In this document: positions 59,301 to 64,000 of the stretch, piece after piece
Layout: each line of letters starts with the position of its first letter
Numbering within the stretch: the stretch's first letter is position 1
From: Cryptomeria japonica
Lineage: Eukaryota > Streptophyta > Pinopsida > Cupressales > Cupressaceae
Length of the DNA stretch: 64,000 nt
Assembly: GCF_030272615.1 (NCBI RefSeq)
Contig: NC_081410.1
Coordinates: 288,425,957 to 288,489,956, forward strand
Direction of reading: 5' to 3'
The notes under the pieces: generated by a model
Databases searched by the model: none
What the model saw: the letters and a program-made list of their open reading frames with translations, nothing else
Told to the model about the DNA's origin: nothing
Translations under genes and position numbers: made by a program

Positions 59301-62300
59301 TGCCTTGTGTGCTTGTACGTGGTGATCCTCTGCCTCCGCCTCCTGCACCTGACCCTCTACTCATGGGTCCTCCGGATAAGGTTGTTGATCCCGAACCAAA
59401 CAAATTGCCTCCCGTACGGTACCCTTGTGCTCCCTTGGCACCGTCGGCCGTACCGTCACCTTCGGTCGTCTCCCTCCGGTTGTCCTCCGAAATGGACAAG
59501 TTCTTTAGTAGGTCTCTGGTAGCGTCGATTAGGTTTAGACTTCGCCTTGTTTGTTCCACCAACTCTTCGCGACTTCATACCCTATGGTGGTATTCTGGCG
59601 AAGTGTAGAGTTCTCCTTCGACACCCTCCGTGACTCCTAGGTTCCCTTTGGGCAACCCTACGATAGTGTAGAGAGTGTAATTCTCTCCGTCTATCTCTGC
59701 CTCCGCAACCTCCATGACACCTCTTGGGTTCCCTTCGAGCAACCCCTTGGTCGGTCGTCCCTCGGCAAGCTGCCTTAGCCTACGCCTTCGTTCTATTTGC
59801 TGTCTAAGATTCAACGCTCTTTTTTCCACTTTCGTCACTTTGTATCTTTTTATTTTTGTCCTTATTTAGTATATTTGGCATAAATCACTTCCGTACATAG
59901 CAAGCACACACCATGTACACAATTTTTTTTTTTTTTTTTTTTTCCCCTTTCGGCAACAATTTATCTCAACATTGTGTCGAGATTATTATAAGGTTCAATT
60001 TCCCCTTCGCCTCTTGCCATCACGCTTTGCGTCCCACGACGATTGTTCCGTTTGTGCATCGTCGGCCTCTGGGTTAATCTCACCGACGAGTAGGCCCATC
60101 GTGTCCATACGCCATCTGCTCCTTCCTTTCCCGAGTATGTCTAGGCAATGGCGCCAAATGTTTGCCACATACGGGTAAACAATTAAATGCAGAAAGTAAA
60201 TGCACAGAACATAATGGAAATATATTAAATAACCAGTCTCTGTATTAATTCAACAGTCCATGTACATCAAGTGCTTATAACATTAAACCTAGATACGACT
60301 ATCATGATGATACTAAGAAGGAACAGTATGCAATATATAATACCCGAAGGGGTGCGACCAACCTTTGCGTCCAACCGCCCTTTGGGACGACTAACTAATT
60401 GACTGCCGTAACTCATTATTACCAACGACAACATAAACATAATATGACAACATAACATAATGATTATTCCCAGCAACAGACTGCTCTCTAAATTATTTCA
60501 AATGCTACAACACTCTTTCAAATACTTACAGTCTTCACCATGTAATGATTTTCTTTATTGATCTTATCACTGTGATTTGTTCTCACCACCATTGATGAAC
60601 TGTCAATGTATCACTTCATCTTCTTTTGATGGTGATATTTGATCATTCACTGCCATTGATTATGATCTTGTTCTGGACTGGCACAATGCTATACATGTGA
60701 CTGCTGCTCTACAAATAGCACACTGTTATAAAACTCTGCCATATAGCCTTTCAAAATGCATGGTTACTGTTTTCTTACTCTGTCCACTGTCATCTTACTT
60801 TGGATCTGCTCTGTAGATGGTTGCTTATGGCTCACTGACTGTGCTTTGATAGCATAGGGCTTCCTTATCTCTATCTCTTTAGGCACAGTTACTTGTAGCT
60901 TGTTGTCTTCTTGCTCAATGAACCTGTATTTAATGGTGGTTCCATCATGATGATTGTTTGCTGCTCTGTCCTATACCAGAAACTGATCTCACTGTCAATA
61001 AGGCTGCACTGCTCCCCTTGGTGAATCAGCAAGTAACCACAGTCCTGTATCCTCCACATTGCATGAATGATATAATGAAGAGATCTTTCCCAGGGCTATC
61101 TATGCAATGACTACTTGCTATGACTTGATGGTTTCAAAACACATCCATTTTGGAAATTCTAAGAATGCACACAGTGAAGGCAAACAAAATACAAAGACAA
61201 ACTTGTATACATTAACTCCTTTTCGTATGATATAATCCTTTTCAAACTATAATATCTAACCATCTATTTTTAGAGCATTTCCATGCATCTTTCAAGGATT
61301 TTAGCCTTTTTTGAACACGAGATTAAACATAAATCCAAGGATGCATTTGAAAAGAATAGTAAGGCAACTCACTGTTATAAATATTATTGTGGCTTCTTCC
61401 CTGATCTGCTCATGCGGACTGGAAGTAGGGCTCTGAGAACTCAAAGTAAACCCTCTCGTAACCCGTGGTTGCAAATAGTCCAATACTAGCTTGTCTGGCC
61501 GCCATCAAAGCTTTGAGCTGCAGCGTATGGAGTGATAGAGCATCTAGGGTTTCTTTCTTCTTGAAATAGTATACACAAGTGAACTAACCTCTACAGTTAG
61601 TTTCTAGCCTAGAACCTGACCTCCCATGCTGAACCATGGTTAACAAAAATTGCTACTCAAAATGAAATCTCCCTCTCAAACTCTAGACTCAAAAGTTGAC
61701 CATTTGAATTCACTCTGCGTGGGCTTTTCAAAGCAACACATAAATTTCTCTTTTGACTTTAACAAGTGGGGAACAAATTTTATGATTCTAAATCCCTCTT
61801 CAATATAAATGTGAACCTTTCTTGAAAATCATTAAGGATTTGATAAAACAAGGATTATATCCCCCACAAATTTAATAAAAATGAAAGGAAATTGATATTA
61901 ATTTCACCTTTATAATTATTTAGTACCCATACACTTCTTGATAAGATTTAGAACTTTGAGACAAGGCTATTTTGTTCTTAAAAACAACAAAATAGGTAAC
62001 ACCAAATACTCTTTTTTCGGTGAAATCAGAGATTGTTAGTTTCTGTTATAATGCTGCAAGCGATTTCATGTAGGTTTGCTATTTTAAAGTTTTCTATTCT
62101 TGGGTGAGGGTAGCTGTATTAAAACGAAGACCAAAAAACGAAAAAAAATGGACAGAAAACTTCCAGGAAAAAACAAGGAGAACAAGGAAGAATTGCAGAG
62201 GAGAGGAATATATAGAAAAAATAAGAAAATATTGCCACAATATTGTGATAAATTGGGAATATATCATTATTTTCCGGAAAAAAATGGATTTTCTTAGTCA

Positions 62301-63052
62301 AATTCTTGATCAATATTTTCAGAATCTTGTGGTGTTTTGGGGAATTTATTGGTAAGCATAGTGATAAACTCGATATTGTGATTTCTTGCTATATTTTGGC
62401 GATATCTTCTTCTCTGAATCGAATTCTACATTATTAGAACATTGTATTGTCTAGATGCCATTTCAATTTTCAATGTATATAATAATATACATGTCCCAAA
62501 AAATTTCAAACCAAAAATTACTATTTGGCACTAACATACATCAATTTTCCACATTGTATTGAGTCTTAAGCCACAAGAGCAACATTGCAGTAATTCTTCA
62601 CAAATGTTTCCAGCTAATCTTTGCAGGAGAATTATGATCTAGCATTGTAGTTTTGTTTTGCTTGTTATAAGGTCAAAATTAGATTGTCATCATTTTTAGA
62701 CCATTCTAAATGGATTTAAATTCGTGACTTGTGCAAATTTTTATTTGCAGAGCATAAGTTCAATTTTACATGTGAGGAAGATTTTTGAAGTTGGAATCTC
62801 AGAACGACAACATGAGCAGGCAGGGATATTAAATTTAAATATTGTAAAAAAGGTAAAAAGGGTGTAATTTTTGACACTGTTATCCATGTGTGAAATTAGG
62901 TTTTTCCAATTACTAAAGCAAGAATAAATATCTCTGTATTGTTATATTGTTTGTTATTAAATTATATAGCAACATATATAAACATCTTTTGTTCGATTTG
63001 CTTGTAGGCATTTATATCTATTACAAATGAGCTTGTCTACATCCATGAACTG
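31119..63052 (+). CDS. MSH5: MSH5 (MutS homologue 5), partial gene of nine exons
   Basis: MSH5 pairs with MSH4 to form MutS-gamma, which binds and stabilises branched recombination intermediates and supports interference-sensitive crossovers in meiosis, in the nucleus. Nine exons encode a continuous segment between the connector and lever/core domains. Recognisable motifs in order are [94 protein letters not shown] and [13 protein letters not shown]. The order and spacing match plant MSH5. Intron phases agree throughout and no stop occurs. Walker A/B ATPase exons and the N-terminus lie outside the window. Seven introns are 79-458 bp; one is 30,000 bp. One donor (31274) is non-canonical. The gene is probably functional, since surrounding elements are full of stops and it is not. 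A duplicated fragment is less likely. Confidence 0.88.
31437..31538 (+). CDS. MSH5: MSH5 exon b
   Basis: 102 bp. The acceptor is CATCAGCAGCAG and the donor GTAAGG. It encodes [20 protein letters not shown] and [13 protein letters not shown]. Confidence 0.9.
31618..31645 (+). CDS. MSH5: MSH5 micro-exon c
   Basis: 28 bp encoding [10 protein letters not shown] across the junctions, acceptor CTTTTCACAG, donor GTATCC. Both the length and the phase are needed to keep the frame. Confidence 0.88.
31781..31812 (+). CDS. MSH5: MSH5 micro-exon d
   Basis: 32 bp encoding [11 protein letters not shown] with the next exon. Acceptor TATTTCAG, donor GTAAAC. Confidence 0.88.
32004..32061 (+). CDS. MSH5: MSH5 exon e
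   Basis: 58 bp encoding [19 protein letters not shown], acceptor AATGTCCAG, donor GTATCC. A decayed look-alike of its start lies at 31916-31941. Confidence 0.9.
32149..32235 (+). CDS. MSH5: MSH5 exon f
   Basis: 87 bp, phase 0 on both sides, encoding [15 protein letters not shown] and [14 protein letters not shown]. Acceptor TTGAGAG, donor GTGCCT. Confidence 0.9.
32694..32750 (+). CDS. MSH5: MSH5 exon g
   Basis: 57 bp, phase 0, encoding [19 protein letters not shown]. Acceptor TTTTCTAG, donor GTACCA. The 30-kb intron follows. Confidence 0.9.
32751..33084 (+). other. Start of the 30-kb MSH5 intron
   Basis: AT-rich sequence between exon g and the decayed gag-protease element. No terminal repeat of that element is seen here, so its 3' end is lost. 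Confidence 0.5.
33085..35368 (-). pseudogene. Gag-protease element copy 3 (decayed)
   Basis: On the minus strand it is colinear with the gag-pro ORFs at 44204-47281 and 59838-56815. Recognisable pieces are [37 protein letters not shown] (a knuckle with Cys lost), [20 protein letters not shown], the protease GGSGVNVL, and [10 protein letters not shown] with MEDYE. Many frameshifts and stops are present. In the protease site the aspartate is replaced by Asn (IVNGGSGVN). A TAG precedes MEDYE where the intact copies have Gln. Its 5' part is cut by an element starting at 35369. Confidence 0.8.
35369..37196 (+). repeat. LTR-like insertion starting TGTAATGTCCCC
   Basis: The start TGTAATGTCCCCTTCTCATT matches the terminus seen reversed at 21124. 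A promoter-like AATAAATAGG lies near 35670, followed by a C/T-rich leader. It separates the gag part of copy 3 from that copy's primer site and LTR (37197-37544), so it inserted there. The right boundary is uncertain, and the last ~100 bp may belong to the leader of copy 3. Confidence 0.45.
37197..37544 (-). repeat. 5' LTR and primer site of gag-protease copy 3
   Basis: The minus strand reads TGGCATCATTGCC at 37209-37197, aligned with TGGCGCCGTTGCC of copy 1 and followed by the same ...TCGGG context. The adjoining LTR (37212-37544, 333 bp) starts TGTTATG and ends ...GTAAACA in minus orientation. It is divergent from the LTRs of copies 1 and 2. The primer site has lost its CpGs. Confidence 0.55.
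37545..39535. other. Unassigned intronic sequence
   Basis: Several broken minus-strand ORF pieces (38384-38641, 39140-39540) with lysine/glutamine-rich, coiled-coil-like content ([20 protein letters not shown]) and a + strand ORF 37530-37844. None matches a family I know. CATTACATGG at 38349 may be a remnant of the TGTAATGTCCCC terminus. Confidence 0.35.
39536..39769 (-). repeat. LTR-A fragment, interrupted by hAT element
   Basis: Carries the U5 signature CCAACACAGAATAAAACACC, TATTCTATCCTCTCTTGAGC and CCCCAAGGTTTACAATA, in reverse orientation. The sequence resumes after the hAT insertion at 40840. Confidence 0.55.
39770..40831. mobile_element. Non-autonomous hAT element, copy 1
   Basis: This 1,062-bp element starts CATAGTTGAACTACTCG and ends with the inverted form (CGAGTGTGTCATCTATG). 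It is flanked by a perfect 8-bp duplication, GTACAAAG (39762-39769 and 40832-40839), the length typical of hAT. Both ends carry arrays of ACTCGGCGAGT and close variants, which are palindromic. The interior (40110-40340) matches 49215-49480 closely, including the G/C-rich part around GGGGTCAAGGGGCA. It has no transposase, so a hAT enzyme must have acted in trans. Confidence 0.85.
40840..41787. other. LTR remnant and unassigned sequence
   Basis: The first part continues the interrupted LTR-A fragment. At 41376-41609 a + strand ORF reads as ordinary protein ([40 protein letters not shown]) but matches nothing I recognise. Confidence 0.35.
41788..42828 (-). repeat. LTR-A, minus orientation
   Basis: On the minus strand it ends ...ACATACACCAACA at 41788. 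It contains GTAACAAACCCTAATTAGG, as in the LTR at 6512-7604, and a TATA box (TATATAA, 42523-42517). The start near 42828 lies by GAGGTGGCACC, matching GACGTGGCATC of the other copy. It is probably the 3' LTR of the element whose leader lies at 51021-51740. Confidence 0.6.
42829..43370 (-). other. Element interior with short ORF 43269-42985
   Basis: The minus-strand ORF of 94 codons ([20 protein letters not shown]) is charged and of unknown type. The sequence is cut at CCTTT (43366-43370) by the gag-protease element and resumes at 48508. Confidence 0.4.
43371..43690 (+). repeat. 5' LTR of copy 1
   Basis: 320 bp, TGTTGACGGG...GAGGGCAAACA. TATATAT near 43513 is the likely promoter. Three transitions separate it from the 3' LTR. 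Confidence 0.95.
43693..43705 (+). other. Primer-binding site, tRNA-Asp type
   Basis: TGGCGCCGTTGCC, 2 nt after the LTR, is complementary to the 3' end of plant tRNA-Asp (…GGCAACGGCGCCA). Confidence 0.8.
43750..43818 (+). CDS. Conserved leader mini-ORF of copy 1
   Basis: 22 codons, [19 protein letters not shown] and onward. The reverse-oriented copy has the counterpart [18 protein letters not shown] (60099-59995). Conservation at the protein level between diverged copies suggests a short leader peptide or a spliced Gag start. A further open stretch at 43881-44090 ([19 protein letters not shown]) may be leader coding too. Confidence 0.4.
   Translation: MGLPVGEVNPKADDARTELYTG
44204..47281 (+). 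pseudogene. Gag-protease polyprotein of copy 1, with three in-frame stops
   Basis: One frame of 1,025 codons is interrupted by TGA at 45140 (codon 313), TAG at 45554 (codon 451) and TAG at 45908 (codon 569). Order: an Arg-rich N-terminus ([13 protein letters not shown]); Gly/Gln/Pro-rich linker; capsid-type domain at about residues 195-310 ([39 protein letters not shown]); four CCHC knuckles near residues 402, 420, 506 and 528; protease with [14 protein letters not shown] near residue 710 and AILGRAW; an acidic linker with [10 protein letters not shown]; and, near residue 951, [19 protein letters not shown], which resembles the end of gypsy integrase. The tail is a charged repeat (DPRGR). Each stop can be explained by C-to-T change (CGA or CAG). 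Four knuckles and a DGGS site instead of D-S/T-G are noteworthy but seen in the sister copies. Confidence 0.88.
47365..47720 (+). repeat. A-tract and palindromic CCGTACGG array, copy 1 3' region
   Basis: A run of about 24 A is followed by AG-rich sequence. From 47412 there are about fifteen short units built on ACCGTACGGT and variants (ACCGTGCGGT, ACCGACGGT, ACCGAAGGT), joined by GGTGGAACC/GGTGGCATC spacers. Each unit is a palindrome or near-palindrome. The array lies between ORF and polypurine tract. The same type of array is at 56385-56730 in the other complete copy. Confidence 0.8.
47721..48176 (+). other. 3' untranslated region of copy 1
   Basis: G+C-rich sequence with repeated CGCCGCAC/CGCCGCGCAAGG phrases (47720-47900). 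A block at 47933-48176 follows that is shared with copy 2 (TAGCAGTTGG, GTGTTTTGCAGACAAGTTTGG, GAGCATC.GATGGTAGCAG). The shared block has stops in all frames I read; it may be a pol remnant or a cis-acting region. Confidence 0.5.
48174..48187 (+). other. Polypurine tract of copy 1
   Basis: CTTGGGGGGGATGA lies directly before the 3' LTR. The same sequence precedes the LTR of copy 2 (55324 onward, reversed). Confidence 0.75.
48188..48507 (+). repeat. 3' LTR of copy 1
   Basis: 320 bp, same termini as the 5' LTR, followed by the target duplication CCTTT. Confidence 0.95.
48513..49005 (-). other. Interior of the interrupted element
   Basis: Continuation of the sequence cut at 43370. AT-rich with recurring GAAAATC/TGAAAACTC phrases and no convincing ORF. 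Confidence 0.4.
49014..49891. mobile_element. Non-autonomous hAT element, copy 2
   Basis: 878 bp, starting CAAAGTTCAAAAAGTCGG and ending CGAGTTTTTAAACTATG. A perfect 8-bp duplication AGAAACAC flanks it (49006-49013 and 49892-49899). Dense GACTCG/CGAGTC motifs fill both ends (49020-49110 and 49665-49885). The interior matches copy 1. No transposase is encoded. Confidence 0.87.
49900..50111 (-). other. Unassigned spacer
   Basis: AT-rich, with repeated TTCGAAC/CGAAACTTTCT phrases. It continues the element interrupted by the hAT insertion. Confidence 0.35.
50112..51020 (-). repeat. ~35-bp degenerate array with GGCGGACTT core
   Basis: GGCGGACTT or a close variant occurs about twenty times, at 50156, 50328, 50366, 50409, 50445, 50496, 50530, 50563, 50597, 50673, 50711, 50765, 50802, 50838, 50905, 50933, 50966, 51007 and others. 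Steps are mostly 30-50 bp. Between cores lie CATGAA/CATCAAA and TTGTGCACC phrases. In minus orientation the array follows the same leader type that precedes the 166-bp array at 449-2501. Confidence 0.75.
51021..51740 (-). other. 5' leader of a minus-strand element-A relative
   Basis: On the minus strand 51660-51540 matches 45-150: GTGTGACC...TTTCACACGTCGCCCC, the CCCCATT/AATGGGG stem (51605-51621), GACCCCC and a TTTTAGGGTTTTTG tract. Between 51250 and 51385 several short hairpins with A-rich loops occur (TTCCTA-AAAAA-TAGGAA at 51333-51349, CTTTC-CAAAAATA-GAAAG at about 51367-51384). Confidence 0.6.
51741..54950. other. T-rich LTR-like sequence
   Basis: Long non-coding stretch, probably LTR of the minus-strand element. 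TTTTGACAGTGA phrases recur irregularly (53118, 53452, 54549 and a variant at 54157). No gene is recognised. It is split by the insertion at 54956 and resumes at 60484. Confidence 0.4.
54956..55323 (-). repeat. 3' LTR of copy 2, with 48-bp tandem duplication
   Basis: 368 bp. The unit beginning GACAACATAAACATAATATG occurs twice (55219-55266 and 55267-55314) and only once in the other LTR. Otherwise termini and order are the same. Confidence 0.9.
55324..56384 (-). other. 3' region of copy 2
   Basis: Starts (minus orientation, right to left) after the array, includes about 600 bp absent from copy 1 with open frames ([17 protein letters not shown]) of unknown meaning, then the block shared with copy 1, and ends in the polypurine tract GGGGGGGATGA next to the LTR. 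Confidence 0.5.
56385..56730 (-). repeat. Palindromic CCGTACGG array, copy 2 3' region
   Basis: About twenty units built on ACCGTACGGT, ACCGCACGGT and related palindromes with GGTGGTCTC/GGTGGTTCC spacers. T-runs flank it on both sides (56327-56344, 56729-56741). Confidence 0.8.
56815..59838 (-). pseudogene. Gag-protease polyprotein of copy 2, with four in-frame stops
   Basis: One frame of about 1,007 codons starts near 59838. It is interrupted by TGA at 59575-59577, TGA at 58480-58482, TGA at 58363-58365 and TAG at 57685-57687. Layout is as in copy 1: [13 protein letters not shown], Gly-rich linker, [31 protein letters not shown] knuckles ([56 protein letters not shown]), protease [12 protein letters not shown] and AILGRGW, and [10 protein letters not shown]. 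The integrase-like piece is shortened: MYGK joins directly to AIENRL, 45 bp less than copy 1. Stops fit CGA to TGA (three) and TGG to TAG (one). Confidence 0.88.
59995..60099 (-). CDS. Conserved leader mini-ORF of copy 2
   Basis: 34 codons starting [18 protein letters not shown]; the counterpart in copy 1 is at 43750-43818. The C-terminal halves differ. Confidence 0.4.
   Translation of the reverse strand: MGLLVGEINPEADDAQTEQSSWDAKRDGKRRRGN
60144..60156 (-). other. Primer-binding site of copy 2, tRNA-Asp type
   Basis: The minus strand reads TGGCGCCATTGCC, one mismatch from the tRNA-Asp complement (G to A in a CpG). Confidence 0.75.
60159..60478 (-). repeat. 5' LTR of copy 2
   Basis: 320 bp; in minus orientation TGTTGCTGGG...GGCAAACA. 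Same family as copy 1, with a diverged middle part. Confidence 0.93.
60484..62750 (+). other. End of the 30-kb MSH5 intron
   Basis: Resumes the T-rich sequence interrupted at 54955, then AT-rich intronic DNA. The polypyrimidine-type acceptor TTATTTGCAG ends it. I see no gene or clear element. Confidence 0.5.
62751..62852 (+). CDS. MSH5: MSH5 exon h
   Basis: 102 bp, phase 0, encoding [20 protein letters not shown] and onward to NIVKK. Acceptor TTATTTGCAG, donor GTAAAA. It continues the protein directly from exon g although 30 kb separates them. Confidence 0.9.
63008..63052 (+). CDS. MSH5: MSH5 exon i
   Basis: 45 bp, phase 0, encoding [15 protein letters not shown]. Acceptor GCTTGTAG, donor GTGAGT. 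The next exon is not found before the right edge. Confidence 0.85.
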
Positions 63053-64000
63053 GTGAGTTTGTTTTATAAGAGTTAATGTTTGCTTATATCAAGTGAGAAA
63101 GTGATATGTTTACTATCATTGTGTACGGTTACCACATGATGAAGATTGATTATTTGCTATCCATTTTGTGAAGACAAATGAAATTAGATTCTATGGTTAT
63201 TATCATGTATTCAATAGAATAACAAAGGAAACGATGTCTTTACAACCAGGAAGGTGATGGCAGTAGTCATATAGTAATTCTAAGATTTGAAGCGAAGGCC
63301 ATCTAACTCTGATATACTAGCAAACAGTTAATTTATTCTTACGTTCAATTTTTTTTGTCTAAACCTGAGGTCTGTGAGCATTTTCTTACATCCATCTATG
63401 GGAGATTCTTAAATATGTACGATTCTACAGATATAATTCTATATTGACATCTCATCAATTCTTGATATCTATGGATTGGTATCAACTCAGCCTTGATTGA
63501 TTCCAACTAACGTTCTTCATCTTTGCTTGAAATCTTGAATCAAAATAACATTACAACTTATTAGAACAGTCAATAAAACTGTAGACTTTTAGTTTGGGAT
63601 CTTATCCAACAAAAAACAATTTCATGATTTTAAAGTCAAACTTTTGCATCATTTGTTTTGGCACTTGGAGACATCAAACTCTACTTGATGAGTCAATAAA
63701 GCCATTTCACTTGTCCAGGATTCCCCGGAAGTCGGACTGTAAAATTTTTACTACAACTTTTGCTCTGAGTATGGGCAGTACACAAATAGACAACCCAAAA
63801 GGAGTTAGACCAAGAACAGTTTGTTTCATCTCAGGTATTCCATTCTCTATGGATTATATGATATTGAAAATTGTATTTTTAATATCTTGAGAAATCATCA
63901 TTAAAGGTAAATAGATGTAATAGCCAACCCGGTTACTACCCATTTTTTTTGCAATACTCCTGATTTCCTAGACTTCAGACAATTCGTCAAACATTTCTCA
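63053..64000 (+). other. MSH5 intron downstream of exon i
   Basis: AT-rich; the next expected exon is not present. A + strand ORF at 63594-63890 is not recognised. Confidence 0.45.

Larger units (their letters stand above)
54956..60478 (-). mobile_element. Complete gag-protease-only LTR retrotransposon, copy 2
   Basis: 5,523 bp on the minus strand with a target duplication GACTG (54951-54955 and 60479-60483). The LTRs (60159-60478 and 54956-55323) differ by about 12 substitutions plus a 48-bp duplication, so it is older than copy 1. The interior carries the primer site, leader ORF, gag-protease ORF, palindrome array, shared 3' block and polypurine tract in the same order as copy 1. It also carries about 600 bp extra between the array and the shared block. 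No RT, RNase H or integrase is present. Confidence 0.9.

Overview
The window reads as nuclear DNA of a very large, retrotransposon-filled plant genome. A gymnosperm such as a conifer is my best guess, but that is inference. I see no bacterial genes, rRNA, tRNA or CRISPR. The only host gene I recognise is the meiotic mismatch-repair homologue MSH5 on the + strand. Seven exons lie at 31119-32750 and two more at 62751-63052. They join in frame with consistent intron phases. The first exons lie upstream and the ATPase exons lie beyond the right edge. Seven of the eight introns seen are 79-458 bp. The other, 32751-62750, is exactly 30,000 bp and is packed with mobile elements.

Left part (1-31 kb): a non-autonomous LTR element with a structured leader (1-448), a 13-unit ~166-bp repeat array (449-2501), a TATA-containing leader, a 1,074-codon ORF broken by two TAG codons (3296-6520) and an LTR (6512-7604). 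Next comes a Sirevirus-like element lacking pol (8841-14009): gag zinc knuckles, a broken envelope-like ORF related to the first ORF, repeated polypurine tracts and a 3' LTR. It abuts a decayed chromovirus on the minus strand (14010-19641: gag, protease, RT, RNase H, integrase, chromodomain). Older LTR debris (19.6-23.5 kb), a Ty1/copia 3' part on the minus strand (23526-26690), unassigned AT-rich DNA, a short LTR with an iMet primer site (29541-29819) and a hAT BED-finger fragment (29820-30240) follow.

MSH5 large intron: a decayed gag-protease element (minus, 33085-35368, with its 5' LTR at 37212-37544); a non-autonomous hAT element (39770-40831, TSD GTACAAAG); an LTR of the first family in minus orientation (41788-42828); a complete gag-protease-only LTR element (43371-48507, +, TSD CCTTT); a second hAT copy (49014-49891, TSD AGAAACAC); a ~35-bp repeat array and leader (50112-51740, minus); and another complete gag-protease-only element (54956-60478, minus, TSD GACTG).

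Themes: most LTR elements here lack pol, so they would depend on enzymes supplied in trans. G+C-rich palindromic or hairpin-forming cores recur as arrays in leaders or 3' regions. Almost all in-frame stops in the retroelement ORFs can be explained by C-to-T transitions, often in CG or CAG/CTG contexts, as expected for methylated, silenced DNA. MSH5, by contrast, remains open across every exon visible here.
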